Shown here one piece after another: positions 47,720 to 58,460 of a stretch of DNA of 64,000 bases (position 1 is its first letter; each line of letters opens with the position of its first letter). The DNA lies in NCBI RefSeq assembly GCF_005239225.2, contig NC_133295.1, positions 2,418,001 to 2,482,000 of the forward strand, read 5' to 3'. This DNA comes from Populus alba. Taxonomy: Eukaryota; Streptophyta; Magnoliopsida; Malpighiales; Salicaceae. A program made the position numbers and the translations under genes. The notes beneath the pieces were generated by a model. The model did no database searches, was not told the origin of the DNA, and saw only the letters and a program-made list of their open reading frames with translations.

Positions 47720-48560
47720 TTTAAAAGTGTGTTTGACATTATTGTAGCTATTGTGGTTGTGATTTGAAAATAAATTGTTTTATAAAAAGTACTTTTAGTT
47801 GAGGTTGGTTTGGAAACATATATGTTTGGTTAAAACTGTGATTGAAATTAAGATTGAATAAAAAGTAGTTTAATGTGTTTGGTTAAAAGAATGCTTTTTA
47901 GATTTAGGTTATATATATATATATATAAATGGTTTTTAATTTAAATATTGTAGATTTAACTACCGCGATTACATCATGAAATAAATAATATTGATATAAA
48001 ATATTTTTTATTGTTCCATTAAACTATGTGCAATTTCATCAAGTACAAAATATATCCAATAAGGACTATATTTTTCATGGTTTCTTAAGCGCGCGCAACA
48101 ACATCAGGTAAAATATTATTAAGAACAAAATTGGGATTACGATCAAATTATGCAAATGCTACATCATCAAGTGATCTCCTTCTAATTTTTTGAATAAAAC
48201 ACAATTAAAAATAAAAATAAAAATAAAAATTGAATTTTTTTTAATTGGTCGGACCCGGTAAGAATAAAATTAGGATTACGATCAAATTCTGTAAATGCTA
48301 CATCATTAAGAGATCTCCTTCTAATTTTTAAAATAAAACACAATTTTAAAAAATAAAAATTATTTTTTTTACTAGGTCAAATCCAGTTTAATGCATTTAG
48401 CTATGGATTAGACCCGTTCCGACTTGAGACAAGAGTTACACCCCATTGCTCACGTGAATAGTAGAGTTGCACTCCCCACTGTATGAAGAGTGCAACTCTT
48501 CACTTAATAAAAACACAATAAGAAACATGAAAAAATTGCTTGCGTAAAATCTGCGGTGAA
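47720..48560. repeat. Dispersed repeat with internal ~140-bp tandem duplication
   Basis: It begins with 'agtgtgtttgacattattgt', typical of the edges of a common poplar non-autonomous repeat as I remember it. Units at about 48118-48258 and 48259-48400 share 'ggattacgatcaaatt', 'aaatgctacatcat' and 'gatctccttctaattttt'. Non-coding. Confidence 0.5.
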
Positions 48561-48806
48561 ACATTAGATTTTTGTGGGTCCCATGAGTCAAAATACAGCT
48601 GCTAAAACTAACTAAACATTATGTTATTGAGTTTGACAAAAAATATAATAGCTAACACAAAGCTAATCACTCTAAATCTAAGACCTATAAAGTAACTGAA
48701 AGAAAAACCATTACTAGAAATTGGGAACAACGTACAATATTGTACAAAACAACTAGATATTGGGCCATTGCCTTCACATTTGACCCTTTTGGATGTGTTG
48801 TGGTTT

Positions 48807-48826
48807 TTTTTTTTTTTTTTTTTTTT
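48807..48826. repeat. Poly(T) tract
   Basis: Homopolymer run of about 20 T in AT-rich intergenic DNA. Confidence 0.85.
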
Positions 48827-48904
48827 GTATGGTTAGTCCTATTCAAGTAATATCTATGCCAAAACACGATACATGAACTAAAGCTACGTACAATGAATGT
48901 AATA

Positions 48905-49225
48905 AAATATAGTTTTAAGATTCGGTCCGGTTCGGTGACCGGCCTGGTCTAAGGCGCAGGTTCCAGGTTTTGACCGGGTTACTGGGTTGGCTGAGTCATT
49001 TTTTTTTTTTAAAATTCAAAATAACATCGTTTTAATAATAAAAAAAAAAACGAAAAGTGAAAGGATTTGCAACCGGTTCTTGCCAAGTTAACCCGTCGGG
49101 TCAGTCGGGTCACACCAGATTTTTTTTTTTCTTGTTTTTTTTTTTTAATTCCAGCCCGGTTCTAGCCTCGGATCGGTCAGATCCTGAGTTGATCCGCTGG
49201 GCTGGACCGGGTTTTAAAAATATGT
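48905..49225. repeat. Dispersed repeat with 'gaccggcctggtc' phrases
   Basis: GC-rich islands (gaccggcctggtct, ttgaccgggttactggg, gggtcagtcgggtcac) are separated by poly(T). They are related to 41790-41940 and 34040-34330. Non-coding. Confidence 0.45.
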
Positions 49226-51415
49226 AATAAAGTGATTAATCAAGTACAGTCAATGTGAAAAGCCAGTGAAGACAGGGAAGACTTATAAAAGGCCAATTCA
49301 AGTCATTGTGTTGTAACAGAAATAAAATTTTCCAACAAAATCGATCGAGATTATCTGCTATATATGCTACATTCCTTCCAATTTAATCTATAACACTTTG
49401 TTAAGAGGGATTGAAGGAACGAGGGGTTGACAAGGGAAAATTAAGTGTATTCAATCATTTAACATGAAGGATACGGAATCAAACGAAAAATTGGAGGAAT
49501 TCCTCAAATCTTTCTTCATTTATAATTTTCAATCCTCCCTTGTTAGCAAAATAAATGGATAGATAATAAGTCATTCATCATCTTTCCTAATTATTATTTC
49601 ACTTTATCAAAAAAAAAAAAAATTAACTAACATAGTCTAAAAGTTAGTTTTCAATACTTTGAGGAAGGTTGCATAGAAGAATGAGGCAAAAGCAGAGTTA
49701 TTAAATCTTGAATGTCCAACGGGTTGATTCAGTACTTGAATCATTCAAAGTAAAAGAAAAAAAATTAATTTGATAAGATTAAGTTAAAAACCTAGTTTGA
49801 TTCATAAATTAGTTCATCTAATTAAAAACATGTTAATTTTTAAATTTTTTATTATAATAATATTATTTTGATCATTTAAAAATAATTTTGGGGTCATAAC
49901 TTATCCGACCAAAAAAAATGCTTTGCAAAAATATTTATAAAGTTATTATAATAATGAGAATCATATTGCATAAAAACATTATTTCTAAAATATTAATGGT
50001 TGATGCTCTTTTAAATACTGGATATTTATTTATGTTTTAAAGACTGATATATATTAATTATGTTCTTTTTGGTTTTGTTTTATGAAATGAAGTATTTCTT
50101 CTCATGAGTTGAGGTATAAGAGATATCCATAACTAATATTTAGGTACTTGTTATAAGATATGTATATTAAACTGATTCGCATGAGAATTCTACATGAAGA
50201 GATCATCTATGTTTATAGAAAAACTTACATGATAGTTGTATAAATGATACTTAGACTTGAGATCACTAAACTATATTATATAGAGAATGTTGTGCTTTGA
50301 TCCTATTACATATTATCTTAATTGAGGTAACAAAGGGACATACATTGGGTATAACATAAATTATATAAAGGTACTTGAGTGATCAAGAGAGAATTCATCA
50401 TCCTAGGTAAATTAGGAAAAATTTTCTATTTGTGCTCAAATAGAATTAATTGAGAAATCCTTGACCAAGGTATAATATGATTTGAAAAGAGTTTCAGATC
50501 TTGTTCAAGCGGTTAATGACTATTATATAGAGAACAAACATGATTTAACATGTCAAATATACTCCATGCTTTAATGTTAAATCAAAATATTATTGATGAA
50601 AGTATATTAATTATACTGAAAAATTGGTTACTGAAAGGTTAAGTCAAACCACTAATAACTTTTCTAATATTAGGGGGATCATGACATGTTGCTAGATAAT
50701 TCATCTAATCTTCAAATATAAATTAATTAATTGTTAATTTGAAAATAAATTAAATTATTTAATTCTATATAATTATAATTAAGTTTATATTTGGGTCAGC
50801 ATATTAGAAACCTAACGGATTATACTTATTAAGAACCATTAGTAAGAAATTAAACTGGGATGATTTAATTAAGTATGACTTGAAAATATATTTTAGAAAT
50901 TAAGAATTTGATTGAGTTAATTTATATTTTTAGATTTAGATCAAGTAAGGATACAATTAAGTTAATTTATAAAATTGTCCTAAATTAATATATGGACATT
51001 ATTCAATGGACAAATTGATATTTTATCAATTTATAGGGTTTTTCATATTTTCTTATAAATTGTAAGTTATGACTCTTATTTTTCATGGTTTTCTATTAGA
51101 TAGAGAACTATGTAAAGAGCTAGTATTCTAGACATAGTAATTTCTCTCTTTTAAATATAGATTTAAGAGATTTTTCATTGATAGTTTGTATGGATTATTA
51201 TTAGAGACCATATAATTCAACGACTTGTAGTTTGTGACAATTCAATTTTTTAAAAATTATTCAAACAAGAAAGAATCAGATCTTCAAGTAATAAACTTCA
51301 GATCTGTATGGTATAATCTTAAAAATTACTGAATAATTTTATTTTATTATTTACAATATTCGGATCTCAACATCTATCATGTATAAAAAAAGCTGATTTT
51401 TAATCTTTCAGTTAG
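49226..51415. other. AT-rich block, possible decayed retrotransposon
   Basis: No open reading frame of note. The segment about 51050-51390 has a composition like an LTR or leader, but no boundaries or coding domains could be fixed. Confidence 0.3.
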
Positions 51416-52508
51416 GTGCTTGCTTTCGTGGGGTCGTTTATGCGGACTGGCAGACACTAGCCGTTCATACATCTTGAGAAATTCTACTCAAGGAGAAAAA
51501 CACTTTTGCCGGACCGACCACAAGGAGAAAGGAGAGCAACAATTGGATGAAGAGTTTGAAATGTGGCTCAGGGTCGGTTGCTAGTGGGAGAAAAAGAAAG
51601 AGGACGACACCCCCATTGTGAGTGAAGCTTCCGTTTATGACGAAAGCCATGATCACACATCGCATCACTGTTCATGGCCACCCGACCAACACCATTTTCC
51701 AACCTGCGCAACCCTAGTCGTCTCAGAACCCCAAGGAAAATGATCGAGAACCATTTAAGTTGATGCATGAGTCCTAGAAGGGACAATTGCAAAGCATTTT
51801 TAAAGGTCATTTTCAAGGGTTAATTTGGATAAGATTAGATTGATTCTAGTTCGTCGAAGAAAGAAAGGTTCCTTTCCCATGTAAGAAGAGGACCCATACA
51901 ATGTGACTTATTTGTCTTTATGTTGGAAAATGAGACGTAATACGACTTTCAAAAGTCTTGGTAGTAAAGTTGCAAATGCAAAACACTACTCTTGAGTTCC
52001 GAGTGTAGGAAGCCACCCAGATGGTAATATCAGTTGGATGTCACTGTTTCCTTGAAATCCTGGCTTGATTTTCTTTCATTTTCTTTTCTTTTATGTTCTG
52101 TATCTGTTGATCTGTGAAGCTTGGGTTCCTTTTTTGGCCTACTGATCATGGCGCTATCTGTTTTTGCTTATCAGAAAAAAAAGTAGGATCTCAGTACTGG
52201 TTTTTGAGAAGGCATTTTATGGTGAGCTGAATTGAGGGTTTCAGTTCTTATCATGACTTTAAATGGTGTGAAATATATATTTTTAAGTTGGAAGATATTA
52301 TAAATAGATGAATTACTAGTTATAAAATTTTTAAGTTGAAAATGTTTTTTAGCAGATAAATTAAGTTTAAATGTTGACCGTAAAATATTTTATAAAAAAA
52401 TAAACAAAAAAAATATTTTCTAGAAACAAATATGAAAAAACCTAAAAAATATTTTAACCTAATTTTAATAAATTCTCAGGCCAAAACCTGGTTGCTGAAA
52501 TCAATCCG
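51416..52508. other. Unassigned spacer with a GC-richer patch
   Basis: 51420-51990 is less AT-rich than its surroundings and contains overlapping minus-strand frames (51465-51816) with no recognisable domain. 52260-52460 is AT-rich dispersed repeat. Confidence 0.3.
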
Positions 52509-52681
52509 ATTGTTAAAATTTGACAAATTTCATAAAGTGTAAATCCCATCTATTAGGGTGGGATTTGCTCAGATTTTTTCTAGATAACCAATTTAGACCT
52601 CGTACGTCCGAGGCCTACCAACTTTAGTGACTCTAATCAATATCATGGCTCTCATACACAATATAATCATTAAACAAATTC

Positions 52682-53320
52682 ACTGTAGACATACGGCCTG
52701 CTTTGTAACTTGTTAAAATATGGACCCTACGTTATAATTAACTTTGAAAAAATATGCTAAACAAAATAATATAAAAAAAGTATAAGAAAACCAAAAGTAA
52801 GTGACATACGGCCTGCATTATCGAATTAAAAAAATAGAAGAAAGAAAATCTACACACACTTGGATTCATGTCTTTAACCTGTTTGGCTATTTTGGTTGAA
52901 TATTTAATTAAAATTTAATTTTTTTTATTAAAATTAAGTGTGGTTTGTATTTTTTAGATCGTTTTAATGTGTTGATATCAAAAATAATTTTTAAAAAATA
53001 AAAAAATATTATTTATATATATTTCAATATAAAATATTATTTGAAAAAAACAATCACTATCACACTGACAACACGCTAATATGATCATCCTTTAGTTTAC
53101 AGCTAACAAGGTGAACGCAGATTCATGTCCCAGAAAAATCGTACGTTTTTATTTTAAAATTATTTCTTCTCGCTCTTTACCTCGATCTTACCCCACAGCC
53201 ATGCTCGCGAGGCTGCGGTCTCTTTCACTTACAAATCGCTCGATGGCAAATTGGTGCAAAATTTAATATTGTGCTCGAGACCATATAAATCCCAACCAAA
53301 CCCGACTTAATTAGAGGCAC
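52682..53320. other. About 640 bp present upstream of member 2 but absent upstream of member 4
   Basis: In copy 1 this separates 'aaacaaattc' from 'tctaagaaattcacttgg'. In copy 2 these are directly joined. The segment includes a TATA box (53283) and an AT-rich dispersed repeat (52900-53085). A deletion in copy 2 at a 2-bp microhomology is favoured, because the segment holds a plausible core promoter. Confidence 0.75.
53283..53290 (+). promoter_or_regulatory. TATA box of B3 member 2
   Basis: The sequence atataaat is 65 bp upstream of the ATG at 53355. It is not present upstream of the near-identical member 4. Confidence 0.55.
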
Positions 53321-53354
53321 TCTAAGAAATTCACTTGGCTTAAAAAACAAGTTA

Positions 53355-53723
53355 ATGGAAAACTTCACAAAGATACTTAGCAAGACGGATGTCCAGAAGA
53401 GACTCTCGGTGCCAACCAAGTATCTCAGCTCTCTCCCATCTTTTAATGGTGATCGTGCTGTGGAGCTTCAAGCTATGGATGAAGGTGGCTGTGTCTGGGC
53501 CTTCAAATGTTCCACTCGCAGGAAAAGGCATCCGAAGCCAGTTCTTACAAGGGGCTGGCTTGCATTCGTTGCCTGCAAGAATCTCGAAGCTGGTGACAAG
53601 GTCGCGTTTTACAAGCTGAAGAACAAATGCAGGACAGCAACACATGTTTGCGAGGTTCGGGTCGGGAAACAAATCAAGATTTTTGGCTCTGTTTTCGGCC
53701 ACTCTCCGATTCGAGCTCCATAA
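53355..53723 (+). CDS. Small B3-domain protein (array member 2)
   Basis: Single exon, 122 aa, starting MENFTKILSK. One B3 fold fills the protein: TDVQKRLSVPTKYL..LPSF, CVWAFKCS, KPVLTRGWLAFV, LEAGDKVAFYK (including the conserved Phe-85) and IFGSVFGHSP. A likely nuclear DNA-binding protein of the single-domain B3 type. The ATG at 53355 aligns with the paralogues. Nearly identical to member 4 (about five nucleotide and three residue differences: Cys-74/Gly, Phe-85/Ser, Ile-107/Val), so duplication or conversion is recent. It retains a TATA box and an upstream region that member 4 lacks. The minus-strand frame at 53352-53702 is a shadow. Confidence 0.88.
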   Translation: MENFTKILSKTDVQKRLSVPTKYLSSLPSFNGDRAVELQAMDEGGCVWAFKCSTRRKRHPKPVLTRGWLAFVACKNLEAGDKVAFYKLKNKCRTATHVCEVRVGKQIKIFGSVFGHSPIRAP

Positions 53724-56700
53724 CTTGGTGATGCTTGGTTCTCGATCGAATACAAGCTAAATATACTAATTAAGGTTGTCCTGGTGTAAATTTGTGCTGG
53801 TGTTTATTTAGGAGGAGGCCCTGCTGCTTGGCTTTATTGTAGATTCTTACGCTCTCTGCGTGTGTTCAAGCTGCCAAAAAAACTTTCATTACTGTTCTTG
53901 ATTTCTGGTAAGGCAGCGGTACCTTTTATTGCTTTTGCTTTGCTTTTCAAGGATCCGTCTGCTGGTTATGCCTTTCCTTTTGGGCATGGATGTAAAAGTC
54001 TTGTATACATTTGACAACCTACAGTGATACCAGCAAATGCACGTGCGGCGCTCCATATTATTGAATGGCCAACTGTTGTCGATGTAAAATTATTTTTTAT
54101 TTACAAATATATTAAAATAATATTTTTAAATTTTTTTATTATTAGTATATAAAAAAGTCAAAATCATTATAAAAATAATAAATAAAAATATCAATTTAAT
54201 TTTTTTATGTCAAAATATTATTTTAAAATGTCTCAAACACACAGGTTCTATAATAATACCAAAAATAAAGTTACTAAGCTTGATTTGAGGGTTGGTTCGG
54301 TATAAAATTATAATTGAGGTTAATAATAATTTTTAAAGAAAAAAATTATAGATTGATCTCTTCAATCATAGGATCAAATCACATTACTCTAAATTAATAT
54401 TTTTACATTTAGCGGGGTCATGGGTTTTTGTGGGTTGGATTTAGCAACACTAAATTTACACAATTTAATAACAAACATAGTCAACATAATTAATATAAAA
54501 AAAAACTGTCGAGGAATTTTTTATCTATAAATGTGAAGAACAATATTGGTGTTTACAATTTTAATTATCTCATTATCTTTATAAATATGTACACGAGAGC
54601 TGATCTCATGACCCCACATGAATGATGTGACAATCATTAGCAGCCTCGAATTTAAACATGTTCTGAAAAAAAAACAAAATAATCGATAAATCAAATATCT
54701 CGAAAGGTGTTTGGGTGTCAACTTTTACGGTGGTTGGAGTAGCTGTAGTTTTATTGAGGGTGGCGCCAAATTCATTAATTAACGTCTCCTCAAGCAAGCT
54801 TGCCACTAGAAGGCTCGGTAAAACCCCCTTAAAAATGACTGCTTTCCTCCATTTTTTACCTCATAATTTTGTAGCCAAAATAATCGTTTGTTTGGCCGGA
54901 GGAGGATGCTCGGTCTTTACCTCCGACGATGCATCGATTTAGAAGATGTTAATCCGAACAGAGAGCTTGCTTACATTTGGACCAGTCCAAGATCGACCAG
55001 GCAGTCAGTACACTAAAAAATTAGCCCTTGGAAAAGGACCGTTTAACTTTAGGCCTTGGACTCAAACCAACAAAAGCATTGGGTCCAATCGATGTAAAGG
55101 CCATGGCTGGTTCTATTGGCCGAGGAGGTTGTTGATCCAAGGATTTTTTTTATTATTTTGAAAATGTAGAGTATCCTGAGCACAACAAATTAAATTTTCA
55201 TGGCCCCAATAGTTTTTTGTTAGAAAAAAAAAATCAAACTCAGTGGGATCAAAATATCAAAAAAAAAAAAAAAGAGGAAAAGAAAAGTTCGAAAATCTAA
55301 GAGGACAAACAAATTACTGTGTTTCTTTTGTAATGTAATGTAATTACAATATAACTAGTCGAACTAATCTCATATATAACAACTCAGTGGGATCAAAATT
55401 GTCCAAAACTACATTAAGAAATGTGAAGCCTGACGACTTTCTCTGTCAGCATTTCCTCCCTCTTTCTATAATATTGGAATCGAGGATTAAAAATGAAATA
55501 AGTTGATTCAAATATGTATAGTAATTAAGTACTAGGGCATCGTTTCTAAATTTAAATGGTTAGGATTAAATCCATCCATCCATCCATCCAGTGGCTGCCA
55601 TTGATCTTGATACTAGCAATTAAGTCATTGCCTTTGGGTTAAACCCGAAGGCATTCAAATCGGCTCCATACTAACGAAGAGATTAAACTCACAATTAATT
55701 GAAACTTCAAGCACTAAACCCTAGCTTTCCTTCGATAATGACCCATTTCGACGTCCCGCCTACCATTCCACGGATAAATTGTGTACTCAGGGAAAAAAAA
55801 TTAACATGATGAAAAAGTTCCAATGAAATATTATAGTTTAATGATATTGTAGTTTATAAACGTGGTATTTTAATAATATTGTATTTTAAAATTATAATAC
55901 TTGTTTAAATATTATTGTTATATATGAACTTTAATATTAATTATAGTTTTCTTCTGATATGAATTTAAATTTTAAAAAACACAACACTTACTAAATTTTA
56001 CATTTTAAAAGCGTGATAATAACAAAATATACTATTTCATTGATTTTTTTTTTATAAAAAAAACTGTGGTATTACATCACAATTTTATATTTACTGTGAT
56101 AATTTTACAAATAAAATCCCCACTCCATCCCTTTCAAAACAAATTTTCTTGGTTGATAGTGATAGACCGCATGTATTACTGGGTCTTTGATAAATAGAAG
56201 TCTTTGGTCTTGGCGTTTTAGTTTCTCTGTAGATCGCAAAGATAACGTTGCAAGAGAACACGCTAATTAAGTTGGCACAAGAGATAAGAAGAAATTGTGA
56301 GAGTTACTTTTTGTAATGATCAAGAGATAAGACTTGGATGGCAGCGGTGGCGGTTTAATTCGACTTAAAACGCGAAGATCGTACTCTGAATTCCAAGTCC
56401 TCTTTGATGTATGTTTGTTTCTGTAAAGTTATTTTTAGAAAATTATTTTTAGAATTTTTTTGTATTTATTTATTATTACAAAAAATAATTAATAAAAAAT
56501 ATTTTTAAATTAAAGAAAAAATTTTACTTGATGTTTTAGAAAAATATCTTTATTGTATATTGAATGGAAAATATTTTTTTAAAAATTATAAAAAAATTAA
56601 AAATATCATATTATTATAAATTTAATATTTAATTTTTTATATTTTATTTGATTTTATTTTTTAATTTTAACTTTAAATTTGATTTTTAGTTTAAAAAAGT

Positions 56701-56833
56701 GACAGAAATTCTGCTGGTCCTTTCTGGTGCCCTTCCTAATGCCACGATGAGGCGCCTTCTATTGTCAAATCTTACACACCGACTATTTTAATTTAATATT
56801 CTTGACTTAATTGACTTGTCATCTATCTCCAGT
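53724..56833. other. Spacer between B3 members 2 and 3
   Basis: The first 340 bp is nearly identical to 58461-58790. A minus-strand frame at about 54606-54842 is partly conserved at 59364-59648. An ATCC microsatellite is at about 55568-55590. AT-rich dispersed repeats occur at 54080-54260 and 56395-56700. No other gene. Confidence 0.5.
55568..55590. repeat. (ATCC)n microsatellite
   Basis: Five to six tandem atcc units. The duplicate at about 62889-62905 has fewer units. Confidence 0.9.
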
Positions 56834-56843
56834 CTATATAAAA
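56834..56843 (+). promoter_or_regulatory. TATA box of B3 member 3
   Basis: The sequence ctatataaaa is 43 bp upstream of the ATG at 56886, implying a very short leader. Confidence 0.6.
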
Positions 56844-56885
56844 TTGTTGCCCATAGCGCCAGAAACCACGCAAAAAAAAGTAGAA

Positions 56886-57260
56886 ATGGCAGAGTTCTCA
56901 AAGTTGCTAACCAAGACGGATATTCACAAGAGACTCTCATTGCCTACTAAGTGTTTCAAGCCTCTCCCATCTCTTAAAGGCAGCCATGTCCTAGATTTTC
57001 CAGCAATAGATGAGAGTGGCTTCGTCTGGACCTTTCAATGCTCTACTCGCAAGAAAGGACACCCAAAGCCAGTTCTCTCAGAGGGCTGGCTTGCATTCGT
57101 TCGCCACAAGGAGCTCAAAGTTGGGGACAGGGTCAAGTTTTTCAAGGAGAAAGACCAAGGTGGTCCGGCAACGCCTTTCTACAGGGTTGAAGCTGAAAAG
57201 GAAATCAAGATATTTGGGGTTATCTTTGGGTATTCACCCATCGTAGCCCCATTTCCATGA
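56886..57260 (+). CDS. Small B3-domain protein (array member 3)
   Basis: Single exon, 124 aa, starting MAEFSKLLTK. The same single B3 fold: TDIHKRLSLPTK..LPSL, FVWTFQCS, KPVLSEGWLAFV, LKVGDRVKFFK and IFGVIFGYSPIVAP. The upstream in-frame ATG at 56811 is ignored because it lies before the TATA box and extends beyond the paralogues. Diverged from member 2, with which it shares the duplication unit, so the array holds at least two B3 subtypes alternating along the unit. Likely nuclear DNA-binding; targets unknown. Confidence 0.88.
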   Translation: MAEFSKLLTKTDIHKRLSLPTKCFKPLPSLKGSHVLDFPAIDESGFVWTFQCSTRKKGHPKPVLSEGWLAFVRHKELKVGDRVKFFKEKDQGGPATPFYRVEAEKEIKIFGVIFGYSPIVAPFP

Positions 57261-58091
57261 ATGAAAACTCTTATTTTAGCTAGTAAATTGGCAACAAGCT
57301 AGCTAGCTAGCCTGGCTTTAATTTATGGCTAGCTGGTAATATATGGCATTAATTTAAGATGACTGCATTCTTTCCAAGACTTCTCGAGCAGGGAAGGCGT
57401 CGGAATTGTGTGAGCCTTTTCTTGTTCTTGCTACAGTAATGTTGAAGACACTGTAGCTTCTGTCTTCTCTTCTATCTTTTTTCTGAAGGAAGACTTTTCT
57501 GTTTACTTGGTTTAGTAAAATGGTATTTTCATTTCTGTGATTTCACTTTCACAAATGCCTCGTGGTTTTTCTTTTCCCCTTACCTGAAGTAACCACAAAA
57601 ATTGCTGATATGGAGCCGCCAGGTGACATGGCTAACACTTTTGACACATGAGAATATTGCACATTGAATTAATTAGCGAGACGTCAGTCATTATTTGATC
57701 GAAGGAGAGAAGCAAGAACCTAAATTTTAACAAACAACGTTGTTTTAGAGGAAGATTAACATTTTTTGTTAAAAATTTGTAAAATTTTCAGATGAAAATT
57801 TAATAACGATTCTAAATATTTTTTCAATAATCTAGATATTATTTAAAAAAAAAAACCTCTGTATGACAAGCTACAGAGATAGCGCATTGTTAAAATTTGA
57901 CAAATTTCATTAAAGTGTAATCCCATCTATTAGGGTGGGATTTGCTCAGATTTTCTCTAGATAACCAATTTAGACCTCGTACGTCCGAGGCCTACCAACT
58001 TTAGTGACTCTATTCAATATCATTGGCTCTCATACACAATAAAATCATTAAACAAATTCTAAGACATTCACTTGGCTTAAAAAACAAGTTA
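57261..58091. other. Spacer and junction of the tandem units
   Basis: Homology to 52509-52681 begins at about 57886 and marks the start of duplication copy 2. A short inverted repeat (gctacagt / actgtagc) lies near 57432-57461 in the 3' region of member 3. No gene. Confidence 0.5.
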
Positions 58092-58460
58092 ATGGAAAAC
58101 TTCACAAAGATACTTAGCAAGACGGATGTCCAAAAGAGACTCTCGGTGCCAACCAAGTATCTCAGCTCTCTCCCATCTTTTAATGGTGATCGTGCTGTGG
58201 AGCTTCAAGCTATGGATGAAGGTGGCTGTGTCTGGGCCTTCAAATGTTCCACTCGCAGGAAAAGGCATCCGAAGCCAGTTCTTACAAGGGGCTGGCTTGC
58301 ATTCGTTGCAGGCAAGAATCTCGAAGCTGGTGACAAGGTCGCGTCTTACAAGCTGAAGAACAAATGCAGGACAGCAACACATGTTTGCGAGGTTCGGGTC
58401 GGGAAACAAGTCAAGATTTTTGGCTCTGTTTTCGGCCACTCTCCGATTCGAGCTCCATAA
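58092..58460 (+). CDS. Small B3-domain protein (array member 4)
   Basis: Single exon, 122 aa, starting MENFTKILSK; near-copy of member 2. The ATG at 58092 matches member 2. An extra in-frame stretch upstream (from 58023) arises only because the promoter was shortened, and that start is non-ATG. Residues Gly-74, Ser-85 and Val-107 replace Cys, Phe and Ile. Phe-85 falls in the 'AGDKVxF' block, which is strongly conserved in B3 folds, so the change to Ser may weaken the core. The usual 640-bp upstream region with the TATA box is missing. It may be poorly expressed or on the way to becoming a pseudogene, although the frame is open. Confidence 0.82.
   Translation: MENFTKILSKTDVQKRLSVPTKYLSSLPSFNGDRAVELQAMDEGGCVWAFKCSTRRKRHPKPVLTRGWLAFVAGKNLEAGDKVASYKLKNKCRTATHVCEVRVGKQVKIFGSVFGHSPIRAP

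Larger units (their letters stand above)
52509..57885. repeat. B3 tandem duplication unit, copy 1 (about 5.4 kb)
   Basis: It starts at attgttaaaatttgac and contains B3 members 2 and 3. Blocks 52509-52681, 53321-54060, 54530-55240, 55245-55347 and 55348-56722 align in order with 57886-58058, 58058-58790, 59330-60000, 61661-61758 and 62618-64000. This shows a head-to-tail duplication of a two-gene unit. Confidence 0.9.

Noticed and set aside
51465..51816. Overlapping minus-strand frames in a GC-richer patch
   Set aside because: No recognisable domain and no splice-compatible exons. Left as unassigned.
53352..53702. Minus-strand frame over B3 member 2 (and its twin at 58089-58439)
   Set aside because: Exact antisense shadow of the B3 coding sequence, preserved only because the copies are nearly identical.
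57432..57461. Short inverted repeat after B3 member 3 as a terminator
   Set aside because: Rho-independent-style hairpins are not how pol II genes terminate. An 8-bp stem is likely chance.
58023..58091. N-terminal extension of B3 member 4
   Set aside because: It starts without ATG and arises from the promoter deletion joining unrelated upstream sequence. Paralogues start at the equivalent of 58092.
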